In this document: piece after piece, positions 1 through 5,470 of the stretch | Layout: each line of letters opens with the position of its first letter | Position numbering within the stretch: position 1 is the first letter of the stretch | From: CAZWRK01 sp964635875 | GTDB lineage: Bacteria; Pseudomonadota; Gammaproteobacteria; Burkholderiales; Aquaspirillaceae | Direction of reading: 5' to 3' | NCBI GenBank assembly: GCA_964635875.1 | Contig: CAZWRK010000203.1 | Location: 1 to 5,759, forward strand | DNA length: 5,759 nucleotides | Notes under the pieces: generated by a model | The model's database searches: none | The model's input: only the letters and a program-made list of their open reading frames with translations | Told to the model about the DNA's origin: nothing | Program-made: the position numbers and the translations under genes

Positions 1-1865
1 CCGTCGGCGTACCACTTGCGCGCGCCCTCGATCAGCCAGGCGAGCACGGCCGGCGCCTCGGCCCGCAGCTTGCTCGGCAGCGCCATGTCTTTGCGGTGGC
101 CCTCGAACACTTCGAGGAACGGGATCAGCACCATGCGCCTGGCGATCGCGGGATCGCCGCCGCGCAGCCGTGGCTTGTGGTTCCCGGCGATCAGGTGCTT
201 CTGCGTCTGCACGAACTCGAAGTTGTCCTGGCGCATGAACCTGGCGGTGAGCGTGTCGTCGCCGGTCAGCTCCTTGATCCGCGATTCCGCCCAGAACGCG
301 CCTTCCTCCAACTCGTTGGACATGGCGAGCCGCTTGCCGCGCAGTTGTGCCAGCTCGGTGGGGTGGCGCTCGACCTTCGAGAGCATCAGCGCGGTCGTCG
401 GCAGCTTCAGCGCATAGGTGCCCATCAGCCACAGCCACAGGTCGAGCAGCGTGGATTTGCCGTTCGCGCCGCTGCCGTGAGCGAAGAAAAGCTTCTGCTC
501 GCGCCGGTCGCCGGTCAGGATGTAGCCGCCCATCCGCTGCACGAACTCGATCACGGCGTCGTCGTGCGCGAACACCTCGCCGACGAACCGCAACCAGTTG
601 GGGCAGCGCATGGTCGGGTCGGGCGAGACGGCCGTGATCTGGGTCAGGTAGTCGTCGCGGTTGCGCTGGCGCAGCTTGCCGGTTTGCAGGTCCACCAGGC
701 CGGCCGGGGTGTTCAGCAGGAACGGGTCGCGATCCCATTCGCCGGCCGGGATCACGATGCGCGGATCGGACTGCGCGAGGGTGAGCACCGCCGCCACCGT
801 CTTGGCGCTCGCCAGCCGCGCCTGCATCTTTGCATCGGCAGCGTTGGCTGCGGATCGGCAGACCAGACGCGCGGCGTTGAACCGGATCAGGTGGTCGTCG
901 CGCGTCCAGTGCGTGCCGGTGTCGCGCATCCAGTCCAGGCCCGGCGACCAGCGCAGCCCCGCACCGTACTGCGCGACGAACTCCAGAGCTAGGTGGTCGT
1001 CGGAGAACTCCGGCGTGACGACATCCTCGTCTGCGGTTCCGATTCCGACGGCGGCGAGGAACTCGGTGTCGGTGCGCCCCGCACAGTGGTCGTGCTGGCA
1101 TTTGAAGTGCCCGCGCTCGTAGCCGCCGGTATGCGGCAGCAGGTAGACCGTGCTGGAGTCGTCGGTCGTGTGCTCGCGCGAGTGCTCGGCCTCGAACGGG
1201 CAGCGGATCGCAAACTTGCCGCCGCCCATGTCGCGCAGGATGCGGCCCTGATCGCGCAGCGCCACCAGTACCGGGTCGTTCGACTTCAGACCCTCCAGCG
1301 GCGACGCCCTCTGCGGCTCATCAGGAACGCTCAGGAGCGCCTGATCGACGCGCACGGGTTCGCCGTCGAACTGCCAGACGGTTGCGCCTCTGCGAGCCGT
1401 GTAGAGCGGCTGCTCGGGTTTCGAGCAGGACGTGTCGATCTCGACCGGGACGTGCGCGAGATAGGACAGCCCGGCGGCCACCGCCTTGCACAGCCTCGGG
1501 TATTCGGCGCGCGTCACCTCGCGGTCGAGCGCGAAGATCAGCCGCGCCTTGTTGATGCCCGCTTCGGGGTTGTGCGAGAACGTCGTGTAACCGACGCCAC
1601 GCCAGCGGTCGGCGGCCTCCACGATCGCGGACAGCGCCACGTCGTCGGGGATCTTGTCCAGGTCGAGTGCGACGAACGCGAGCGGCTCGGCCGACTCGGT
1701 GTTGCGCCGCCCGTCCCGCAGCGGCCCGCAGATGTACGGCCCGTCCTTCTCGGCGAGTCCGTTCGGCTTCACCCGATGCACCAGGTCGTCGAACGTGCCG
1801 CGAACCTGCTCCAGCCCATCGGCGTGGCGCGCGTGCAGGCCGATCGAGAAGGCGATCTCACTCAT
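1..1865 (-). CDS. Phage/plasmid primase-helicase, P4 family (3' end cut by window)
   Basis: This replicative protein should synthesise primers and unwind DNA to start replication of the element. The frame is open from ATG 1865 to the window edge, 621 full codons; relatives are usually about 750-800 aa, so the C-terminal end is missing. Residues ~30-190 look like an archaeo-eukaryotic primase domain: FVALDLDKI with D68/D70, a TFSH motif (H98), R108 in KARLIFALDR, and D144 in an IDTS context. A zinc ribbon follows (C222, H228, C256, C261; FKCQHDHC). SDDHLA (288) and NTPAGLVDLQTG (385-396) mark the D5_N-type region. The SF3 helicase has Walker A GSGANGKST (464-472), Walker B acid E518 in RLAMSNELEEG, sensor GNHKP (561-565) and RR 576-577. 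All key residues are intact. GAGGGG lies about 7 bases before the ATG, and the start overlaps the SSB stop by 8 bases (ATGAGTGA), implying coupled translation. Confidence 0.95.
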   Translation of the reverse strand, partial: MSEIAFSIGLHARHADGLEQVRGTFDDLVHRVKPNGLAEKDGPYICGPLRDGRRNTESAEPLAFVALDLDKIPDDVALSAIVEAADRWRGVGYTTFSHNPEAGINKARLIFALDREVTRAEYPRLCKAVAAGLSYLAHVPVEIDTSCSKPEQPLYTARRGATVWQFDGEPVRVDQALLSVPDEPQRASPLEGLKSNDPVLVALRDQGRILRDMGGGKFAIRCPFEAEHSREHTTDDSSTVYLLPHTGGYERGHFKCQHDHCAGRTDTEFLAAVGIGTADEDVVTPEFSDDHLALEFVAQYGAGLRWSPGLDWMRDTGTHWTRDDHLIRFNAARLVCRSAANAADAKMQARLASAKTVAAVLTLAQSDPRIVIPAGEWDRDPFLLNTPAGLVDLQTGKLRQRNRDDYLTQITAVSPDPTMRCPNWLRFVGEVFAHDDAVIEFVQRMGGYILTGDRREQKLFFAHGSGANGKSTLLDLWLWLMGTYALKLPTTALMLSKVERHPTELAQLRGKRLAMSNELEEGAFWAESRIKELTGDDTLTARFMRQDNFEFVQTQKHLIAGNHKPRLRGGDPAIARRMVLIPFLEVFEGHRKDMALPSKLRAEAPAVLAWLIEGARKWYAD

Positions 1866-2196
1866 CGCCAGCCCCCTCGGCCGCGCGCCGCCGCTTCTTC
1901 GACGCACCGTAGGCGGTCATGACCTCGTTCGCGGTCAGTCGCCAGCCGGTGCGCTCGGTGCCATCCTTCGCCGTCCAGTGCGTCTGTTCGAGCACGCCGC
2001 AGGCCGAGACAGCGCCGCCTGCGCGCATCTGGCGCAGCCGTGCTGCGGCCTGCTCGTTGAACGCGGCCAGACCGATGAACAGCGCATCCTCGCCGGCTGC
2101 GACCCGCGCGGTCGCGGTGACGAACGGCTTTCCCTCGCGCGTCGTGCGCTCGACGGGATCGCCGACCAGGGTTCCGGTGACGACGGCGCCGATCAT
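1858..2196 (-). CDS. Single-stranded DNA-binding protein, element-encoded, 112 aa
   Basis: Predicted OB-fold SSB that coats the single strands made by the neighbouring helicase. Visible family features are the opening MIGAVVTGTLVGDPVERTT, then GKPFVTATARV, a FIGLAAFNEQAAARL segment (the usual 'v.aFge.A..l' core), GGAVSACGVLEQTHW, and a terminal strand GWRLTANEVMTAYG. It is short compared with host SSB (about 150-180 aa): after the OB fold there is only a basic patch KKRRR and EGAGDE, with no DDDIPF-type tail. The frame stays open upstream to 2565, but the start is placed at 2196 because the OB fold begins there, AAGGTG sits at SD distance, and the ATG overlaps the preceding stop as ATGA. The gene is translationally linked to both neighbours. 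Confidence 0.88.
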   Translation of the reverse strand: MIGAVVTGTLVGDPVERTTREGKPFVTATARVAAGEDALFIGLAAFNEQAAARLRQMRAGGAVSACGVLEQTHWTAKDGTERTGWRLTANEVMTAYGASKKRRRAAEGAGDE

Positions 2197-2516
2197 TTCG
2201 ACACCTTCTTGTCGATGCCGAGATCGGCGAGGGTCGGCGCACGTTCTACTGGTTCCACAATGGAACCGGTAGCCTGATACGGCTTCCCGCCAGTCGCCTT
2301 CGGACCCGCCTTCAGCATCTCGCCGAGCCGGGTCAGCGCAGGAACTGGTTCCAAGTCGGAACCAGTTTTGCTCGGCGGTTCCCGGCCGGAACCACCGAAG
2401 CGTGGCGCGTCTTGTTTGCCGTCGCCGCCGCGCTCGGCCAGACTGGCGGTGCGTTGTGTGTCCTCTGCGGATTCGGTCGCCTGCCAGCGGCCGGCCGCGC
2501 TTTCTGGCCGGTTCAC
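2193..2516 (-). CDS. Unknown 107-aa protein with repeated TGSxxEPV motifs
   Basis: I do not recognise this family. GTG 2516 is preferred: it overlaps the alpA stop as GTGA and has GGAAGG seven bases upstream. An ATG at 2558 would give 121 aa and a 46-base overlap. The first ~40 residues are polar and low-complexity. Then come three related motifs: GGSGREPP (41-48), TGSDLEPV (51-58) and TGSIVEPV (83-90). The last two open a partly duplicated module, since each is followed by a P-[AT]L-x-x-LG stretch (PALTRLG, APTLADLG). The C-terminus LADLGIDKKVSK vaguely recalls the 'L.dlGi.kkqSs' helix of some ParB-like phage proteins, but ends where such helices would continue. No signal peptide or membrane segment is seen. 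The repeats coincide exactly with DNA inverted repeats. The position between alpA and ssb suggests a role in replication or control. Confidence 0.7.
   Translation of the reverse strand: MNRPESAAGRWQATESAEDTQRTASLAERGGDGKQDAPRFGGSGREPPSKTGSDLEPVPALTRLGEMLKAGPKATGGKPYQATGSIVEPVERAPTLADLGIDKKVSK
2246..2396. repeat. Three GGTTCC-N5-GGAACC interrupted palindromes
   Basis: Three 17-base units begin at 2251, 2347 and 2377. The first has 11-base arms with one mismatch (2246-2272, loop ACAAT). The second has perfect 10-base arms (2343-2367, loop AAGTC). The third spans 2374-2396 with one mismatch (loop CGGCC). Half-sites approximate ACYGGTTCC. All three lie in the same reading frame of the 107-aa gene and encode GSxxEP. 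Other GGTTCC/GGAACC hexamers in the window (179, 1035, 4539, 5499) are unpaired. Confidence 0.85.
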
Positions 2517-2710
2517 GACGACGCCTTCCGCGCCGCTGCGACGCGACGCTCGAGCCATGCATCAACCTCGGACTCGATCCAGCCGGTAATGCCGCCTGAG
2601 ACTTTGATCGGCTTCGGGAAGTCGGGGTCCGACTTCGCCAGTCGCCACGGGGTAGCGCGCGACTTCGCGCCGATCTTCTCGGCGGTTCGCGCGTCGCGGA
2701 TGATCTTCAT
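2513..2710 (-). CDS. alpA: AlpA-family transcriptional regulator, 65 aa
   Basis: Small winged-helix/MerR-like DNA-binding protein of the AlpA family, which in P4-like elements controls integrase or excision genes. The sequence follows the family pattern closely: an N-terminal helix-turn-helix (RTAEKIGAKSRATPWRLAK, ~8-26), the conserved FPKPIKV turn (31-37), GW at 43-44, and a VDAWLERR C-terminal helix (49-56). The short basic tail is RVAAARKASS. Length is typical. ATG 2710 is chosen because GAGG lies seven bases upstream and the family match begins there; a GTG at 2731 would add seven residues with no better ribosome site. It heads the block of coupled genes leading to the primase. Inverted repeats upstream of int and inside the next gene are candidate targets, but which one it binds cannot be read from sequence. 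Confidence 0.93.
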   Translation of the reverse strand: MKIIRDARTAEKIGAKSRATPWRLAKSDPDFPKPIKVSGGITGWIESEVDAWLERRVAAARKASS

Positions 2711-2776
2711 TGCTGCGCCTCGGGTCTGCACGTCGCGGGTTGCGACGATCTGACCCGATTGCAGCCGACGAACAAG

Positions 2777-2827
2777 GCCGGTAACAATGCCCCGGCGATT
2801 TCGCCTACTTCCTTACCGGCGATTTCG
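2777..2827. repeat. Nested inverted repeat plus 12-base direct repeat before alpA
   Basis: GCCGGTAA (2777-2784) and TTACCGGC (2813-2820) form a perfect 8-base inverted repeat that includes the TAA stop of the 180-aa gene. Inside it sits GGCGA-TT-TCGCC (2794-2805). CCGGCGATTTCG occurs twice, at 2792-2803 and 2816-2827. In the minus-strand transcript the outer stem is followed by CTTGTTCG, a poor U-tract, so this is at best a weak terminator or attenuator, or an operator. It lies in the 102-base gap upstream of alpA, where no strong promoter was found. Confidence 0.5.
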
Positions 2828-3355
2828 GCTCGTTTGCCTGAGCGACGCGGCAGACACTTGCACGCCGGACCGCGCCGCCATCGCGGCCACGATCGTCGCG
2901 GCCCGCGTCTCGGACACCTTGAGCGCGCTCTCCACCAGGCGCACCGACTCCATGAGGAACTGCGTGCGCCGTGCTGCCGGCCGTCCGTCCTTCTTCTTCG
3001 GGATCGGCCTCGGCGTGCGATAGCTGTCGATCACGTCGCGCAGCGCAACCGCGTACTTCTCAGCCTCGGCCAGATCGACGCCGTGCTCGTCGCAGGCCCG
3101 CGGGTGGTCGATCAACGCATAGGTCGGATGACTGGCGAGCGCCTGCTCGAGTCGGTCCCAGGCCTCGATAACGGCCGCGCTGGCCTTGTTCCACGCGCGA
3201 GCGCGCATCTCTGCAGTCGGGACCGAACGATCAGGCAGTCCGAACGTCATTTGCAGGTGTCGGCCGATCGCGTACAAGGTCGTGCGCGTCTCGGCCGTTT
3301 CCGCTTCCGGCACGTTCTCGACGATCCACTGATCGTCTGCGTCGCGCTCGCTCAT
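2813..3355 (-). CDS. Unknown 180-aa protein
   Basis: I do not recognise a named family. The protein is soluble-looking and mostly helical, with no signal peptide or membrane segment. The N-terminus is acidic (MSERDADDQWIVENVPEAE). A middle section rich in Ala, Glu and Leu (WNKASAAVIEAWDRLEQALA, around 55-74) is followed by AEAEKYAVALRDVIDSYR. A basic linker with Pro and Lys (RPIPKKKDGRPAARR, around 115-129) precedes a C-terminal helix pair ending in RQTSRNRR. The basic C-terminal half could bind nucleic acid, but this is inference. The ATG overlaps the stop of the 227-aa gene as ATGA and no good SD is seen, so translation is probably coupled. It ends 102 bases before alpA. Its TAA is part of an inverted repeat. 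Confidence 0.78.
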   Translation of the reverse strand: MSERDADDQWIVENVPEAETAETRTTLYAIGRHLQMTFGLPDRSVPTAEMRARAWNKASAAVIEAWDRLEQALASHPTYALIDHPRACDEHGVDLAEAEKYAVALRDVIDSYRTPRPIPKKKDGRPAARRTQFLMESVRLVESALKVSETRAATIVAAMAARSGVQVSAASLRQTSRNRR

Positions 3356-4035
3356 GACTTGACGACCCGCAGCGTCGGCTTCGGCCTCTCCGCCTGGCGC
3401 ACGATGCCGCCGGATGCCAGCGCTTTCCCTATGGCCTGTTCATGCGCGGCCTTGTCGAACACGATCCGGCCGCCCTCGAACAGCCGCATGATGGCCCCCG
3501 TGAGCGCCTCGCACTGAGCGCGCACCGTCGCGTCGAACGAATACCCGAAGCGACCGAACATTCGACGCTCCACCGATTCCAGTAGCGCCTCGGCGAAGCC
3601 GCAAGCATTCTCCCGGAACTGCTCTGCCGACGTCGGGACGTCCCGCAGCAGCCATTGCTCTACCGTCATGCCGGCGTCGCGCGCCTGCTTGGCCATATCG
3701 ATCTGCTCACGCTCGGCCTCTCGGCGCGCGTCCCATTCAGCCATCCTCCGGTCTCGCTCGGGGAAGTCCACAGTCACCTCGACGGCAAACTTGCCGCCGC
3801 GCTTGACGATCCTCCGCGCGCCCGGAACGTACCTCGACGACTCCCCCTTGCGTATCTCGCCGCCCTCGGGGCGAAACGTTCTCATCATCTTGTTCACACC
3901 CGCCCCGCCAGGCAGTTGCTCGGCGTGAATCAGCCCGGCAGCGATCAGCGCATCGGCCGTGCCGGTGTAGATGTCGAACGCGCAGTCCTCCGTGCGCTTG
4001 ATGCCGAGCCTCGCGATATCCTCTCTCTCAGCCAT
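3352..4035 (-). CDS. Unknown 227-aa protein
   Basis: No function is recognised. ATG 4035 is preferred over ATG 4050 because GGAGG (4048-4044) lies eight bases upstream of it, whereas the upstream ATG overlaps that SD and has none of its own. The N-terminal ~75 residues form a compact region with ADALIAAGLI (27-36) and QLPGGAGVNK (40-49). A strand-like segment FAVEVTVDFPERD follows. A highly charged helix (ERDRRMAEWDARREAEREQ, ~93-111) could be a coiled coil. The C-terminal half is helical (FAEALLESVERRMFGRFGYSF) and ends in a basic tail PKPTLRVVKS. No membrane or secretion signals are seen. It lies between int and the 180-aa gene, overlapping the latter by 4 bases. Unknown proteins in this position are common in P4-like islands, so an accessory or regulatory role is only a guess. 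Confidence 0.82.
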   Translation of the reverse strand: MAEREDIARLGIKRTEDCAFDIYTGTADALIAAGLIHAEQLPGGAGVNKMMRTFRPEGGEIRKGESSRYVPGARRIVKRGGKFAVEVTVDFPERDRRMAEWDARREAEREQIDMAKQARDAGMTVEQWLLRDVPTSAEQFRENACGFAEALLESVERRMFGRFGYSFDATVRAQCEALTGAIMRLFEGGRIVFDKAAHEQAIGKALASGGIVRQAERPKPTLRVVKS

Positions 4036-4038
4036 GAT

Positions 4039-4057
4039 CCGATCCTCCATTGATCGG
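4039..4057 (-). promoter_or_regulatory. Hairpin able to cover the ribosome site of the 227-aa gene
   Basis: CCGATC-N7-GATCGG is a perfect 6-base inverted repeat (4039-4044 and 4052-4057). In the minus-strand mRNA the loop reads AAUGGAG and the next base completes GGAGG, so the SD of the downstream ATG (4035) sits in the loop and first stem base. Folding would be expected to reduce initiation; the effect is inferred. Confidence 0.4.
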
Positions 4058-4106
4058 GTTGTGGTCAGGGTCGGCTAGTGTTCCCGCACTGGTCGGCCCG
4101 CTCTTT

Positions 4107-4123
4107 GCGTGAGTCCGTCACGC
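4107..4123. repeat. Inverted repeat spanning the integrase stop codon
   Basis: GCGTGA-N5-TCACGC is a perfect 6-base inverted repeat, with the int TGA inside one arm. It is followed in the int transcript by AAAGAG rather than a U-tract, so it does not look like an intrinsic terminator. It could stabilise the 3' end or mean nothing. Confidence 0.4.
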
Positions 4124-5368
4124 GGCGGTCCTGCGCTTTCTCAGCGGCACGACGGCGCCGGCCTTCGCCGACGGCGTGCCGCAGAACTTCGCCCAGTCGG
4201 CCATGAGCCGGCGGCGCTTGTCGAACAGGTCGCCGCGCCGGTAGGCCGCTTCCACCTTGTTGCCGATCGTGTGCGCCAGCGCCATCTCGACCACCTCCGA
4301 CGGATAGGCGGTCGTCTCCGCGGCCCAGTCCCGGAACGTCGATCGGAAGCCGTGCGCGGTCACGTCCAGGCCCATGCGCCGAAGCACGGCGGTCAGGCTC
4401 ATGTCCGACAGCGGCCGGTTCTTCGTGCCGAAGAAGATCAGGTCCGTCTCATCGGTGCGCGGCAGCGACGCGAGCAGCTCGAGCGCCGCATCCGACAGCG
4501 GCACCTTGTGCTCCTTGCCCGCCTTCATGCGCGAGCCGGGAACCGTCCAGATGCCGGCCTCCAGGTCAATCTCTGACCAGGTGGCACCGCGGACCTCGCC
4601 CGAGCGCGCAGCGGTCAGGATCGTGAATTCGAGCGCCCGAGCGCCCATGCCGGCGGCGGCGCGCAGCTTCACCATGAAGTCGCCAAGCTCGGGGTAGGGG
4701 AGCGCCGCATGGTGTTCCGTCTGCGCGACCTTCGAGGGTTTCGGCAGCAGCTTGTCCAGGTGCCCGCGCCAGCGCGCCGGGTTCTCGCCGTCCCGGTAGC
4801 CGCGCACCTTCGCCCAGTCCAGTACCGACTCGATCCTTCCGCGAACGCGGGTCGCGGTTTCCGTCTTGGTCGTCCAGATCGGATCGAGCGCGGCCATGAC
4901 GTGCCCGGTCGTCACGTCGCGGACCTGCAGCTTGCCGAAGTGCGGCGAGGCGTAGGTGTCGAGCGTCGAGCGCCACTGTGCGCCGTGCTTCGCGTTTTTC
5001 CAGCCGGCCTCGTGCGCGGCGATGTACTTCTCGACGCACTGGGCGAACGACAGGGACAGGACGGCGCCCAGTTGACTGCGCTTGGCCCTCGCATCCTCGA
5101 TCGGGTCGATTCCTTCGCGCAGCAGCTCGCGCGCTTTTCGCGCGGCCGCGCAGGCGTCGGCGAGCGTCACGCTCGGGAAGTTGCCCAGGCCCATCTCGCG
5201 CCGCTTCGGTCCGGCCGAGTACCGCAGAATCCACGATCGCGTGCCGGCCGGCGTCACCTGCAGCGCCAGGCCGACGACGTGCCCGACGAAGTGCAGGCCG
5301 GGTGCCTTTAGCCGCTTGACCTCGATGGCGGAGAGTTCCTCCGCCAAACGTCTGCCCTTTGTGCCCAT
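4118..5368 (-). CDS. int: Tyrosine recombinase/integrase, P4-like, 416 aa
   Basis: Site-specific recombinase that integrates and excises the element by cutting att sites through a phosphotyrosine intermediate. From ATG 5368, the N-terminal ~90 residues are the arm-binding domain of P4-type integrases (LSAIEVKRLKAPG, WILRYS, REMGLGNFPSVTLADA), followed by a SAM-like core-binding domain (~105-205) and the catalytic domain (~225-390). All catalytic residues are present: R255 in TAARSGEVRGATW, K282 in RMKAGKEHKVPLS, H339 and R342 in HGFR, H366 in LAHTIGNKVE, and nucleophile Y376 in AAYRR. Length is normal for the family. ATG 5368 is preferred, with GGTGGG seven bases upstream. In-frame TTG 5383 and GTG 5380 overlap that weak SD and a palindrome. 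It is probably transcribed from the promoter at 5399-5427 and may be autoregulated through the adjacent inverted repeat. Confidence 0.96.
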   Translation of the reverse strand: MGTKGRRLAEELSAIEVKRLKAPGLHFVGHVVGLALQVTPAGTRSWILRYSAGPKRREMGLGNFPSVTLADACAAARKARELLREGIDPIEDARAKRSQLGAVLSLSFAQCVEKYIAAHEAGWKNAKHGAQWRSTLDTYASPHFGKLQVRDVTTGHVMAALDPIWTTKTETATRVRGRIESVLDWAKVRGYRDGENPARWRGHLDKLLPKPSKVAQTEHHAALPYPELGDFMVKLRAAAGMGARALEFTILTAARSGEVRGATWSEIDLEAGIWTVPGSRMKAGKEHKVPLSDAALELLASLPRTDETDLIFFGTKNRPLSDMSLTAVLRRMGLDVTAHGFRSTFRDWAAETTAYPSEVVEMALAHTIGNKVEAAYRRGDLFDKRRRLMADWAKFCGTPSAKAGAVVPLRKRRTAA

Positions 5369-5379
5369 CCTGTTACCCA

Positions 5380-5398
5380 CCAATTAGCGTGTAATTGG
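5380..5398. promoter_or_regulatory. Perfect 7-5-7 inverted repeat, probable int operator
   Basis: CCAATTA-GCGTG-TAATTGG is perfect and AT-rich in a GC-rich setting. It lies directly downstream of the candidate -10 box and covers the predicted transcription start of int, the classic place for a repressor. AlpA or integrase itself could bind. Its arms are shorter than usual for a recombination core. Confidence 0.55.
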
Positions 5399-5427
5399 AT
5401 GGTACAGGCGGCGACGCTATGGGTCTA
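5399..5427 (-). promoter_or_regulatory. int: Candidate sigma70 promoter of int
   Basis: On the minus strand, TAGACC (5427-5422) and TACCAT (5404-5399) each match four of six consensus bases and are separated by exactly 17 bases. The start would fall near 5392, giving a leader of about 25 bases to ATG 5368. This is the best pair found upstream of int, but is a by-eye match. Confidence 0.4.
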
Positions 5428-5436
5428 GCAGTTTAT

Positions 5437-5462
5437 GCGTTTCCCTCTGAAAACGCGCGTTT
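5437..5462. repeat. GCGTTT/AAACGC half-site cluster with 12-base palindrome
   Basis: GCGTTT (5437-5442), then eight bases, then the perfect palindrome AAACGCGCGTTT (5451-5462) gives three copies of one hexamer in alternating orientation. It lies 10-35 bases upstream of the candidate -35 box of int, a position that suits an activator or excisionase-type protein. The binding protein is unknown. Confidence 0.4.
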
Positions 5463-5470
5463 CGGCAGCG

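Larger units (their letters stand above)
1..5470 (-). mobile_element. P4-like integrative element or phage satellite, one end (partial)
   Basis: A tyrosine integrase at the outer end is followed, all on one strand, by two unknown genes, an AlpA regulator, a small unknown, an SSB-like protein and a P4-family primase-helicase. This int-alpA-primase order is the hallmark of P4-like satellites and related genomic islands. No capsid, tail, packaging or conjugation genes are present in the window, so satellite, island and defective prophage cannot be told apart. The inner end continues past base 1. The outer boundary is uncertain: it should lie upstream of int, but no duplicated att core or tRNA was identified, and 5470 is a nominal limit. 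Confidence 0.8.

Noticed and set aside
96..1922. Long plus-strand reading frames (96-992, 993-1922)
   Set aside because: They lie antisense to the primase-helicase, whose frame carries all family motifs. Their products are Arg/Ala-rich shadows typical of GC-rich DNA.
2343..2369. Possible plus-strand intrinsic terminator (10-base stem followed by TTTT)
   Set aside because: No plus-strand gene ends here, and the stem belongs to a three-member palindrome family of which only this one has a T run.
2513..2558. ATG 2558 as start of the unknown gene, with a 46-base overlap into alpA
   Set aside because: GTG 2516 has GGAAGG at seven bases and a GTGA overlap matching the pattern of the downstream genes. 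ATG 2558 remains possible but less likely.
1858..2565. 235-aa extension of the SSB frame upstream of 2196
   Set aside because: The OB fold begins at the ATG at 2196, which has an SD and a 4-base overlap. The extension has no family features and overlaps the 107-aa gene out of frame.
5378..5383. Integrase starts at TTG 5383 or GTG 5380
   Set aside because: These codons overlap the only SD-like sequence and the operator-like palindrome. ATG 5368 has correct spacing and the family match begins after it.
4118..5387. Other reading frames within the integrase (both strands)
   Set aside because: The integrase frame has all six catalytic residues and normal length; the others show no motifs and are Arg-rich shadows.
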